A stretch of 64,000 nt of DNA, taken from CAYFKJ01 sp964343605. Its GTDB lineage: Bacteria > Pseudomonadota > Alphaproteobacteria > UBA2966. The position numbers and the translations under genes are program-made. Under the pieces are notes generated by a model. The model did no database searches. It was not told the origin of the DNA and worked only from the letters and a program-made list of their open reading frames with translations. Shown here one piece after another: positions 19,006 to 27,199 of the stretch. The DNA lies in assembly GCA_964343605.1 (NCBI GenBank), contig CAYFKJ010000002.1, positions 1-64,000 of the forward strand, written 5' to 3'. Each line of letters starts with the position of its first letter. The stretch's first letter is position 1.

Positions 19006-20783
19006 TGTGCGGCATCGCCGGCATCATGATGCGCTTCGGCACGCCCCCCGACGCGGGCGCTTTAGCCTCCTTGACCAAGGCGCTCTCTCATCGCGGGCCG
19101 GACGGAGACGGGCATTACATCGAAGGCGGCGTCGGGCTTGTGCACACGCGCCTCGCCATCATCGACCTCAACACGGGCGACCAGCCATTTTCCGAACCCG
19201 GCGGCGCGGTGCTGGTCGCCAACGGTGAATTCTACAATTACCGCGAACTGCGAGCTGAACTGGCGGACGTGGAGTTCAGCACAAACTCGGATTGCGAGCC
19301 GCCGCTGCATCTCTATCGCCGTCACGGCCTGACGTTCACCGACCATCTGCGGGGCATGTTCGCCCTGGCTATCCACGATGCACCTGCCGGCCGGCTGGTG
19401 CTGGCGCGCGATCCCTTCGGGATCAAGCCGCTGTACTACGCCGAGACCGACGCGGGCTTTGTCTTCGCCTCGGAAATCCAGGCCTTGATCGCGGCGGGGT
19501 TGGTCGCTGCCGGTGTCAACGGGCGCGCGCGCGACGAACTCATGCAATTGCAGTTCACCACCGGCGACGAAACGATCGTGGAGGGCGTCAAGCGGGTGCT
19601 GCCGGGCGAGACCTTGGTCGTCGAGAAGGGCCGCATCACGGAACGCCGCCGCCGCGCCGCTTTGCCCGAAGGCGGGCCGGTCGACATCGCCCCCGAAGCG
19701 GCCATGACCAAACTCGATGCCGTTTTGATGGAATCCGTCGACCTGCACCAGCGTTCCGACGTGCCCTACGGCATGTTCCTGTCGGGCGGCATCGATTCCT
19801 CGGCGCTGCTGACCCTGATGGCGCGGTTGAACGATACGCCCGTCCTTTGCTTCAGCGCGGGATTTCCCGAAACCAAGGCGACGGACGAACGCGAGCATGC
19901 GCGCGCGGTGGCAGAGGCGCTGGGCGCCCGCGCCGTCGACGTCCCGGTGACCAAGGCGGATTTCTGGGCGGAGCTTCCCCACATCGCCGCCGCGATGGAC
20001 GACCCCGCCGCCGACTACGCCATCGTGCCAACCTACATATTGGGCCGGGCTGCTGGAAAGGAACTCAAGGTCGTGTTGACGGGCGAGGGCGGCGATGAAC
20101 TGTTCGCCGGCTACGGCCGTTACCGCAAGGCCCGCCGACCGCGCTGGCTCGGCGGCCGGCGCATGCGCGCGCGCGGCACGTTCTTCGGCATGGGGGTGCT
20201 GCGCGAGCACACCGGCGCCTGGCGCGACGGTATTGCGGCGGCGGAGCAGGCGGCGGATACCGGGGGCCGCAACGCTCTGCAGGCCGCCCAAGCGACCGAC
20301 TGCGCCGACTGGCTGCCCAATGATCTATTGGCCAAGGCAGACCGTTGCCTGATGGCGCACGGAGTGGAGGGCCGCGTGCCCTTTCTCGACCCGGCCGTCG
20401 CGGAACTGGCCTTCCGGCTGCCGGACGATCTCAAGATCCAAGGCCGCATGGGCAAGGTGCTGCTGCGCCGCTGGCTCGACGACGCCCTGCCCATGGCCCG
20501 GGCGTTTTCCAAAAAGCGCGGTTTCACCGTGCCGGTGGGCGAATGGATCGCCTCTCAGGGCGTCAAATTGGGGCCGCTGGTGGCGGCGCAGCCGGGCGTC
20601 CAGGAAACCTGCCGTCCGGACCGCGTCGTCGCCCTCTTCGAGACGCTCCAAAAGGCGCCCCGCACCAAACGTCCGGCCTTCGCCGCCTGGACCATCTTGT
20701 TCTATGCCTTGTGGCACCGGCGGCATATTCTGGGGGCGGCGCCCGCGGGCGATGTCTTCGAAACCCTCTCGCAAAGGCCTTGA
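19005..20783 (+). CDS. asparagine synthase (glutamine-hydrolysing), surface-glycan type
   Basis: A 592-aa AsnB-family amidotransferase. It begins MCGIAGIMM, so Cys2 is the N-terminal glutaminase nucleophile, with SHRGPDGDG and RLAIIDLNTGDQP. The synthetase half has the PP-loop SGGIDSSALLTLM and the acceptor region LTGEGGDELFAGYGRY. AsnB-like paralogues are common in LPS and exopolysaccharide clusters, where they may amidate sugars rather than make asparagine. The overlap with the GT4 gene (TGATG) supports that here. In its absence from this context I would have called it asnB outright. Confidence 0.85.
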   Translation: MCGIAGIMMRFGTPPDAGALASLTKALSHRGPDGDGHYIEGGVGLVHTRLAIIDLNTGDQPFSEPGGAVLVANGEFYNYRELRAELADVEFSTNSDCEPPLHLYRRHGLTFTDHLRGMFALAIHDAPAGRLVLARDPFGIKPLYYAETDAGFVFASEIQALIAAGLVAAGVNGRARDELMQLQFTTGDETIVEGVKRVLPGETLVVEKGRITERRRRAALPEGGPVDIAPEAAMTKLDAVLMESVDLHQRSDVPYGMFLSGGIDSSALLTLMARLNDTPVLCFSAGFPETKATDEREHARAVAEALGARAVDVPVTKADFWAELPHIAAAMDDPAADYAIVPTYILGRAAGKELKVVLTGEGGDELFAGYGRYRKARRPRWLGGRRMRARGTFFGMGVLREHTGAWRDGIAAAEQAADTGGRNALQAAQATDCADWLPNDLLAKADRCLMAHGVEGRVPFLDPAVAELAFRLPDDLKIQGRMGKVLLRRWLDDALPMARAFSKKRGFTVPVGEWIASQGVKLGPLVAAQPGVQETCRPDRVVALFETLQKAPRTKRPAFAAWTILFYALWHRRHILGAAPAGDVFETLSQRP

Positions 20784-20791
20784 GGAACACC

Positions 20792-22126
20792 ATGGCTGAT
20801 ACCTACGATCTCATCATTCGCGGCGGCACGGTGATGACACCCTCGGGCCGGACCGAAACCGACGTCGGCGTTCGGGAGGGACGTATCGTCAGGCTGGGCG
20901 ACCTCGGCTCGGCGGACGCGGAGGAGGTCTTCGATGCCACAGGTTTACACGTCCTGCCCGGCATCATCGACACTCAGGTCCACTTCCGCGAACCTGGGGG
21001 CGAGCACAAGGAAGATCTCGAAAGCGGCACCCGGGCCGCCGTCATGGGCGGCGTCACGGGCGTCTTCGAGATGCCCAACACAAACCCGCTGACCACGTCT
21101 GCCCAGGCACTGACCGACAAGATCGAGCGCGCCGCGGGCCGGGCCTGGTGCAACCATGCCTTCTACATGGGCGGCACGGCGGAGAACGCTGCCGAGATGG
21201 CGGAGCTGGAGCGCACGCCCGGCTGCTGCGGCGTCAAGGTTTTCATGGGCTCGTCCACCGGCAACCTGCTGGTCGAGACCGACGACGATCTGCGCGAGGT
21301 GCTGCGTCACGGCACGCGCCGCGTCGCCGTCCATGCGGAGGACGAGCCGCGCCTGATCGAGCGCAAGAAGATCGCCGAGGAAAGCGGCGACGTGCACGCC
21401 CATCCCGACTGGCGCGACGGCGAAACAGCGATCCGGGCGACCAAAAGATTGCTCCGACTGGTCGGCGAAACCGGCCGCAAGGTTCACCTGCTGCACGTCA
21501 CCACGGCGGAGGAAATGGATCTCGTCGGCGCCCACAAGGATCTGGTGTCGGTGGAGGCCACGCCGCAGCACCTGACGCTGGCCGCGCCGGACTGCTACGA
21601 CCGCCTCGGCCCCTTCGCCCAGATGAACCCGCCGATCCGCGAAGGCCGCCACCGCGACGCCATCTGGCGGGCGCTCGACCAGGGCATCGTCGACGTCATC
21701 GGCTCCGACCACGCCCCCCACTCGGCGGAGGAAAAGCAGCAGGCTTACCCCAACACCCCATCCGGCATGCCCGGCGTGCAGACCATTCTGCCCATCATGC
21801 TCAATCACATGGCGGAAGGGCGGCTGACGTTGGAACGATTGGTGGACCTTTTGTGTTCCGGCCCCCAGCGCCTGTTCGGCGTCATCGGCAAGGGCCGCAT
21901 CGCCGTCGGCTACGACGCCGATTTCACGCTGGTCGACCTGGACCACAGCCGTGAGATCACCGACGACTGGGTCGAAAGCAAATGCGGCTGGACCCCCTTC
22001 AACGGCGATACCGTCACCGGCTGGCCCCGCGCCACCATCATCGCCGGCCGCTTTGTGATGCGGGAGGATGAACTGCTGGGCGAAGCGTCGGGGAAACCGA
22101 TGCGGTTTTTCGAGTGCGGGTATTAA
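20792..22126 (+). CDS. pyrC: dihydroorotase family amidohydrolase (class I PyrC-like)
   Basis: A 444-aa cyclic amidohydrolase matching class I dihydroorotases, which close carbamoyl-aspartate to dihydroorotate in pyrimidine synthesis. It shows HFREPGGEHKEDLESGT, the metal-bridging Lys in VKVFMGSSTGNLL, the metal His in VHAEDE and HLLHVTT, and the catalytic Asp in IGSDHAPH. One oddity is that the usual H-x-H of the first metal motif reads Gln62-Val-His64. A good GAGGAA precedes ATG 20792, 8 nt after the asparagine synthase stop. It could be a true dihydroorotase or a diverged hydrolase of the same family; biosynthetic operon partners are absent. Confidence 0.8.
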   Translation: MADTYDLIIRGGTVMTPSGRTETDVGVREGRIVRLGDLGSADAEEVFDATGLHVLPGIIDTQVHFREPGGEHKEDLESGTRAAVMGGVTGVFEMPNTNPLTTSAQALTDKIERAAGRAWCNHAFYMGGTAENAAEMAELERTPGCCGVKVFMGSSTGNLLVETDDDLREVLRHGTRRVAVHAEDEPRLIERKKIAEESGDVHAHPDWRDGETAIRATKRLLRLVGETGRKVHLLHVTTAEEMDLVGAHKDLVSVEATPQHLTLAAPDCYDRLGPFAQMNPPIREGRHRDAIWRALDQGIVDVIGSDHAPHSAEEKQQAYPNTPSGMPGVQTILPIMLNHMAEGRLTLERLVDLLCSGPQRLFGVIGKGRIAVGYDADFTLVDLDHSREITDDWVESKCGWTPFNGDTVTGWPRATIIAGRFVMREDELLGEASGKPMRFFECGY

Positions 22127-22130
22127 AAAA

Positions 22131-22220
22131 CAAACTGGACCCCGGCATGCGCCGGGGTGACGCTGATAAAGGTGGTTTACTTACATACGTCATTCCGGCG
22201 CATGCCGGAATCCAGGTTTC
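22131..22220. repeat. dispersed palindromic intergenic repeat
   Basis: Two hairpins about 35 bp apart: CCCCGGC/GCCGGGG around ATGC (22140-22157), and ATTCCGGC/GCCGGAAT around GCAT near 22192-22211. Both end in the GGTGACG or CATTCCGG motifs shared with the other intergenic repeats of this window. The element fills most of the gap between pyrC and the thiolase gene. Confidence 0.8.
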
Positions 22221-22305
22221 TTATTTGAACTCATCACATCTCTTGCATTGCCGGAAAATCTGCTAGTCTTTTGCCAACATATTCCCCCGTATCAGGAGAG
22301 ACCCC

Positions 22306-23472
22306 ATGACCGCGTGCATGACCGGTTGGGCGCACACGCCCTTTGGCCGTTTGGAAGACGATGACGCCGAATCGCTGATCGTCCGCGTCGCCACCGACGC
22401 CATCGCCGATGCCGGGCTGGAGCCGGGCGACATCGACGAGATCTTCCTCGGCACCTTCAACGGCGGCATGTCGCCCCAGGACTTCGCGGCCTCACTGGTG
22501 CTGCAGGCCGACGACCGTTTGCGCTACAGGCCGGTGACGCGGGTCGAGAACGCCTGCGCCACGGGCTCGGCGGCGATCTACCAGGGACTCAACACCATCA
22601 AGGCCGGCAACGCCCGCCACGTCCTCTGCGTCGGCATGGAGAAGATGACGGCCTGCGACACCAAGACCGTGGGCGAGACGCTGATCAAGGCCTCCTACGT
22701 CAAGGACGAGGCGACCGAAGGCATGACGTTCCCCGGCGTCTTCGGCCTGATCGCCCAGAACTATTTCCAGAAGTACGGCGACCAGATGGACGCGCTGGCG
22801 ATGATTGCGGCCAAGAACCACAAGAACGGCTCGGTCAATCCGCTGGCCCACATGCAGAAGGACTTCGGCTACGATTTCTGCCGCAACGAATCGGAAAAGA
22901 ACCCGTTCGTGGCGCCGCCCTTGAAACGCACCGATTGTTCGATGGTATCCGACGGCGCGGCGGCCGTGGTGATCTCCGACAGTGACGCCAGCGCCGAGGC
23001 GGACAAGGCCATCGCGTTTCGGGCCACCACCCACGTCAACGACTTCCTGCCCATGGCGCGGCGTGACATCGTCTCCTTCGAAGGGCCGAAACACGCCTGG
23101 GCCAAGTCGCTGGAGGCGGCGGGCGTCGGTCTTGACGATCTTTCATTCGTCGAAACCCACGACTGCTTCACCGTGGCCGAACTGATCGAATACGAGGCCA
23201 TGGGCCTGACCGACCCGGGGAAGGGAGCCCAGGCCATCAAGGAGGGCTGGACGCAGAAGGACGGCAAGCTGCCGGTCAATCCTTCCGGCGGCCTCAAGGC
23301 CAAGGGCCATCCCGTCGGCGCCACCGGCGTTTCCATGCACGTCATGGCGGCCATGCAGCTTACCGACACGGCGGGCGGCTGCCAGATCGACGGCGCCGAG
23401 CTGGGCGGCGTCTTCAACATGGGCGGGGCGGCGGTGGCCAACTACGTCTCCATCCTGGAACCGCTGCGCTAG
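22306..23472 (+). CDS. thiolase family acetyl-CoA acyltransferase (SCP2-like)
   Basis: A 388-aa thiolase. The acyl-accepting nucleophile is Cys84 in NACATGSAA. The second half has HDCFTVAEL and NPSGGLKAKGHPVGATG, where His acts in catalysis. The SCP2-thiolase-type HDCF replaces the NEAF of classical biosynthetic thiolases. It cleaves or condenses acyl-CoA thioesters in the cytoplasm. AGGAGAG lies before ATG 22306, and the gene starts a five-gene run with an acyl-CoA synthetase, two PPC-domain proteins and an AcuI-like reductase. The substrate is unknown. Confidence 0.9.
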   Translation: MTACMTGWAHTPFGRLEDDDAESLIVRVATDAIADAGLEPGDIDEIFLGTFNGGMSPQDFAASLVLQADDRLRYRPVTRVENACATGSAAIYQGLNTIKAGNARHVLCVGMEKMTACDTKTVGETLIKASYVKDEATEGMTFPGVFGLIAQNYFQKYGDQMDALAMIAAKNHKNGSVNPLAHMQKDFGYDFCRNESEKNPFVAPPLKRTDCSMVSDGAAAVVISDSDASAEADKAIAFRATTHVNDFLPMARRDIVSFEGPKHAWAKSLEAAGVGLDDLSFVETHDCFTVAELIEYEAMGLTDPGKGAQAIKEGWTQKDGKLPVNPSGGLKAKGHPVGATGVSMHVMAAMQLTDTAGGCQIDGAELGGVFNMGGAAVANYVSILEPLR

Positions 23473-23484
23473 GAACCCGCCGTC

Positions 23485-25068
23485 ATGATTAGTGCGATGA
23501 ATGTCGGCCGTCTGCTGTCCGACACGGCCCGGCTCTATCCCGACCGCATCGGCCTGGTGCACGGCGAGGACGACTGGACCTGGGCGGAGCTCGATGCCAA
23601 CGCCAACGCCTTCCGGGCGGCGCTGGAGGGTATGGGCGTGAAGGCCGGCGACCGGGTGATGGTCCAGTCCCGCAACAATCGCGCCATGTTCGAAAGCCTC
23701 TGGGGCATCTTCAAGGCGGGCTGCGTCTGGGTGCCGTCCAATTTCCGCCAGACCCCGCCGGAGATCGCCTACGTCGCGCAAAACTGCGGCGCCCGGGCGT
23801 TCCTGTTCGAGGCCGTCTTCGCCGATCACGCCGTCGCCGCCAAGGAAGCCTCCGCCGAACTGGAGCACCTCATTTCGATCGGCGGCGACGTCGACGGCTC
23901 GGCCAACTACGACGATGTCATCGCCGCCCATCAGGGCGCCGAGCGCAGCGAGGTGCAGGTCGAGTACGAGGATCCCTGCTGGCTGTTCTACACCTCCGGC
24001 ACCACGGGACGGCCCAAGGGCGCGGTGTTGACGCACGGTCAGATCGGCTTCGTCGTGAACAACTTCGCCGCCGACCTGATGCCGGGCCTGACGCGGGACG
24101 ACGCCTCCCTTGTGGTGGCGCCCCTAAGCCACGGCGCGGGCTGCCACGCTTTTCCGCAGGTGGCGCGCGGGGCCAAGACGGTGCTGCTGCCGGGCGAGAG
24201 CTTCGATGCCGAAACCGTCTGGCGGCTGGTCGAGGAGCACAAGATCTCCAACATGTTCACCGTGCCGACCATCGTGAAGATGATGGTCGAACACCCCGCC
24301 GTCGACCGTTACGACCACTCCAGCCTACGCCATGTCATTCACGCCGGCGCGCCGATGTATCTGGAGGATCAGAAGACCGCTCTCGAGAAGCTCGGCCCGG
24401 TGCTCTTCCAGTACTACGGCCTTGGCGAGGTGACGGGCTGCATCACCGTGCAGCCGCCGGAGCACTACGTCGTCGACGCCGACGATCCGAACGCGCGGCC
24501 TGGCACCTGCGGCATTCCCCGTATCGGCATGCAGATCGGCATCCGCGATGCTGAAGGCAACATGCTGCCGACCGGCGAGCAGGGCGAGATCTGCGTCATC
24601 GGGCCCGGAGTGATGTCGGGTTACTGGCAGAACGACAAGGCCAATGCGGAGGTCTTCCGCGACGGCTGGTTCCACACCGGCGATTTGGGAAGGCTCGACG
24701 AGGCGGGTTTCCTCTACATCACCGGCCGGGCCAAGGACATGTACATCTCCGGTGGCGCCAACGTCTATCCGCGCGAAATCGAGGAGGTGCTGCTGACTCA
24801 CCCCGGCGTGTCCGAAGTGGCCGTGGTCGGGATCGAGGACGAGAAGTGGGGCGAGGTCGGGGTCGCCGTGGTGGTGCCCACGGCGGAAGGCGCGACTGAG
24901 GAAGCCTTGGCGGGCTTCGTCAACGGCGAGCTGTCGCGCTACAAGCACCCCAAACGCTATTTCTTTTGGGACGAGATGCCCAAGTCGGCCTACGGCAAAG
25001 TGCCGAAGCACCTGATCCGCAAAACGCTGTTCGAGCGCGGCGATCTGGTTGAAGGGGAAGCGGTATGA
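23485..25068 (+). CDS. AMP-dependent acyl-CoA synthetase
   Basis: A 527-aa adenylate-forming ligase that activates a carboxylic acid to its acyl-CoA through an acyl-AMP. The P-loop-like LFYTSGTTGRPKGAVLTH is at about residues 168-185, with YYGLGEVTG, the hinge TGDLGRLDEAGFLYITGRAKDM and the C-terminal Lys in YGKVPKHLIRK. It follows the thiolase by 12 nt and its TGA overlaps the next gene's start (ATGA). The chain length or aromatic nature of the substrate cannot be read from motifs. A second ATG at 23497 is also possible. Confidence 0.92.
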   Translation: MISAMNVGRLLSDTARLYPDRIGLVHGEDDWTWAELDANANAFRAALEGMGVKAGDRVMVQSRNNRAMFESLWGIFKAGCVWVPSNFRQTPPEIAYVAQNCGARAFLFEAVFADHAVAAKEASAELEHLISIGGDVDGSANYDDVIAAHQGAERSEVQVEYEDPCWLFYTSGTTGRPKGAVLTHGQIGFVVNNFAADLMPGLTRDDASLVVAPLSHGAGCHAFPQVARGAKTVLLPGESFDAETVWRLVEEHKISNMFTVPTIVKMMVEHPAVDRYDHSSLRHVIHAGAPMYLEDQKTALEKLGPVLFQYYGLGEVTGCITVQPPEHYVVDADDPNARPGTCGIPRIGMQIGIRDAEGNMLPTGEQGEICVIGPGVMSGYWQNDKANAEVFRDGWFHTGDLGRLDEAGFLYITGRAKDMYISGGANVYPREIEEVLLTHPGVSEVAVVGIEDEKWGEVGVAVVVPTAEGATEEALAGFVNGELSRYKHPKRYFFWDEMPKSAYGKVPKHLIRKTLFERGDLVEGEAV

Positions 25069-25613
25069 ACGACGCTCCGTCCTCCGGCGAACCGCGCCGT
25101 GTCGTCCATCCCGGTAAGGTCATCGAGCCCCGCGTGCTGACGGAAGTGGCCGAAGCGGGCGAAGACCTGCGCCTGGTGCTGCCGGAAGGCACGGACCTGC
25201 TCAACGGCCTCTGCGACGCGCTCAACGATCTTGGTATCACCACCGCGGGCGTGCGCCTCGGCGGCGGCAGCTTCGCCGAGTTCTCCTACTACACGGGCTA
25301 CAAGGATCCGACGGGCTACCGCGTCGCCACGTTTTCGCCGCCGCACCATCCGCCGTGCCCCGTACACATGTCCATCGCCAACGTCATCATCGGCCGGGAC
25401 CAGGAGGGCGGCGCCAAGAGCCACTGCCACGCCATCTTCCTGGATGCTGAAGGGAACACGCTGGGCGGTCACCTGATACCCGGCGAATGCATTATCGGGC
25501 CGGGTGGCATGGTGGCCTGGGCGACCTCCAGCGGCGCCGTCGATCTGCAGGCGCGACACGATCCGGAAACCAACTTTCCGCTGTTCCACCCGATCAAGGG
25601 AGCCGCCTCATGA
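25065..25613 (+). CDS. PPC (DUF296) domain protein with intact His ligands
   Basis: A 182-aa protein with one PPC/DUF296 fold, best known from plant AT-hook proteins but widespread in bacteria with no agreed activity. It shows the family elements LRLVLPEGTDLLNGL, the His pair in KSHCHAIFLDAEG (His120, His122) and GGHLIPGE (His136), the usual metal-type residues. ATGA overlaps couple it to the acyl-CoA synthetase upstream and to a second PPC gene downstream. Its place in an acyl-CoA operon suggests a role with CoA intermediates or regulation, but this is inference. Confidence 0.78.
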   Translation: MNDAPSSGEPRRVVHPGKVIEPRVLTEVAEAGEDLRLVLPEGTDLLNGLCDALNDLGITTAGVRLGGGSFAEFSYYTGYKDPTGYRVATFSPPHHPPCPVHMSIANVIIGRDQEGGAKSHCHAIFLDAEGNTLGGHLIPGECIIGPGGMVAWATSSGAVDLQARHDPETNFPLFHPIKGAAS

Positions 25614-26020
25614 ACGATGTCAGCGACGGCGTTGTCGTCGAGCGCGGCCGCTTCGGGCGCATTCTCACGGCCCGGATCAGGCCCAACGTCGATCTCGTCG
25701 AAGGCATTGAAGCCATCTGCGCGGAGAACCGCATCTCTCACGCCGAAATCCGCGGCTGCGTCGGCAGCGTCATGGATGCCGTGCTGGAGATCGGCGGCGG
25801 CGGCGAGAACGCCCGCGAACAGTTCGTCAAGGGACCGGGCCTGGAAATCGCCCTGACCACGGGAGAAGTGCGGCCCGATGACGAGGGCAACCCGCGCGCG
25901 CGGCTGTTCGGCCTCGTCGCCAACTGGGACAGCGACGCCTTCGCCGGCGAGTTTGTGCGCGGCAAGAACCTCACTTTTGTCACCCTGGAGCTCGTGCTTC
26001 AGGAGTGGCTGCCCGAATGA
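25610..26020 (+). CDS. PPC (DUF296)-like protein lacking the His ligands
   Basis: A 136-aa protein with the same fold order as its neighbour: a segment NVDLVEGIEAICAENRI, then EIRGCVGSV, and near the end ARLFGLVANWDSDAFAGEF. In the positions where the neighbour has HCH and GGHL this protein has RARLF and AGEF, so the metal-type residues are gone. It overlaps the previous gene by ATGA. A complex of one complete and one degenerate subunit is plausible but unproven. It could also be a short diverged stand-alone regulator. Confidence 0.68.
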   Translation: MNDVSDGVVVERGRFGRILTARIRPNVDLVEGIEAICAENRISHAEIRGCVGSVMDAVLEIGGGGENAREQFVKGPGLEIALTTGEVRPDDEGNPRARLFGLVANWDSDAFAGEFVRGKNLTFVTLELVLQEWLPE

Positions 26021-26059
26021 CGCTTCAATCTCAATCACCTGGAACCCGAAAGAGAAACC

Positions 26060-27058
26060 ATGTCCGATAGCTTCAAAGCCCTGCTGGCCACCGAGAACGA
26101 CGAAGGCAAGGCCGTCGCCGACTTCACCGAACTCACGCTCGACGACCTGCCGGAGGGCGATACCGTCGTCCGCGTCGCCTATTCGACGCTGAACTACAAG
26201 GACGGCCTCGCCATCAACGGCAACCGCGGCAAGGTGATGCGCAGCCTGCCGATGATTCCCGGCATCGATCTCTGCGGCACGGTGGAAAGCTCCGACAGCC
26301 CGGATTACAACGCCGGCGACGAGGTCATCATCACCGGCTGGGGCATGTCGGAGACCGAATGGGGCGGCTACACCCAAGTGGCGCGGGTCAAGTCCGACTG
26401 GCTGGTGCCGCTGCCCGACGGCATGAGCCTGCAGCAGTCCATGGCCATCGGCACGGCGGGCTTTACCTCCATCCTGGCCGTGATGGCGCTGGAACACATG
26501 GACATCATGCCGGATTCGGGTGAAGTCCTGGTTACCGGCGCCGCCGGCGGGGTCGGTTCCATCGCCGTGGCCATCCTGGCCAAGCTTGGCTACACGGTGG
26601 CCGCCGGCACGGGCCGGGCGGAAACGCACGACTACCTCACTTCGCTGGGCGCGGCTTCCTTCGTGGGCCGCGAGGAACTGGAAGGCGAGGGCCGCCCCCT
26701 GGACAAGGCGACCTGGGCGGGTGCGGTCGACACCGTCGGCAGCCAGATCCTCGCCAACGTCATCCCCAAGATCGCGCCCAATGGCGCCGTCTCGGTTTGC
26801 GGCAACGCCGCCGGCTTCGATCTGCCGACGACGGTGCTTCCCTTGATCCTGCGCGGCGTCAGCCTGATGGGCATCAATTCGGTATTCGTGCCTTACGAGA
26901 AGCGCCTCACGGCCTGGCAGCGCCTGGTGGCCGATCTGCCCATGGACAAGCTCGACGAGACCACCAACGTCGTGCCCTTCGACGACCTTCTCCCGTTATC
27001 CAGGGACATCATCAAAGGCCAGGTGCGCGGCCGGACGGTGATCGACGTGAATGCTTAG
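26060..27058 (+). CDS. acuI: MDR-family NADPH-dependent acrylyl-CoA reductase-like (AcuI/YhdH)
   Basis: A 332-aa medium-chain dehydrogenase/reductase without the zinc ligands of alcohol dehydrogenases. Its landmarks YSTLNYKDGLAINGNRG, MIPGIDLCGTV, VTGAAGGVGSIAVAILAKLGY and GINSVFVPYEKR match the AcuI/YhdH group, which reduces acryloyl-CoA to propionyl-CoA with NADPH. GAAAGAGAAACC precedes ATG 26060. It closes the thiolase-synthetase-PPC run. The acrylyl-CoA activity is known for the family; here it is inferred, and another enoyl-CoA or quinone substrate is possible. Confidence 0.83.
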   Translation: MSDSFKALLATENDEGKAVADFTELTLDDLPEGDTVVRVAYSTLNYKDGLAINGNRGKVMRSLPMIPGIDLCGTVESSDSPDYNAGDEVIITGWGMSETEWGGYTQVARVKSDWLVPLPDGMSLQQSMAIGTAGFTSILAVMALEHMDIMPDSGEVLVTGAAGGVGSIAVAILAKLGYTVAAGTGRAETHDYLTSLGAASFVGREELEGEGRPLDKATWAGAVDTVGSQILANVIPKIAPNGAVSVCGNAAGFDLPTTVLPLILRGVSLMGINSVFVPYEKRLTAWQRLVADLPMDKLDETTNVVPFDDLLPLSRDIIKGQVRGRTVIDVNA

Positions 27059-27072
27059 ACGCTAAATCCCTC

Positions 27073-27192
27073 CGTCATTCCCGCGAAAGCGGGAATCCAT
27101 TCCGTAGACAAGCCGACCGCACCGCCGGCGCAAATCCAATCTCTCAGGCATGGATCCCGGATATTTGCTGACGCAAATTCCGGGATGACGGT
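27073..27192. repeat. dispersed palindromic intergenic repeat (two hairpins)
   Basis: The first hairpin is CATTCCCGC GAAA GCGGGAATCC (27075-27098). The second, running about 27152-27189, pairs CCCGGATATTTGC with GCAAATTCCGGG around TGAC. A near-identical second hairpin occurs in reverse at 59300-59335. The element separates the convergent acuI and fadD genes and could act as a bidirectional terminator, but there is no T-run. Confidence 0.78.
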
Positions 27193-27199
27193 GGGAGGA

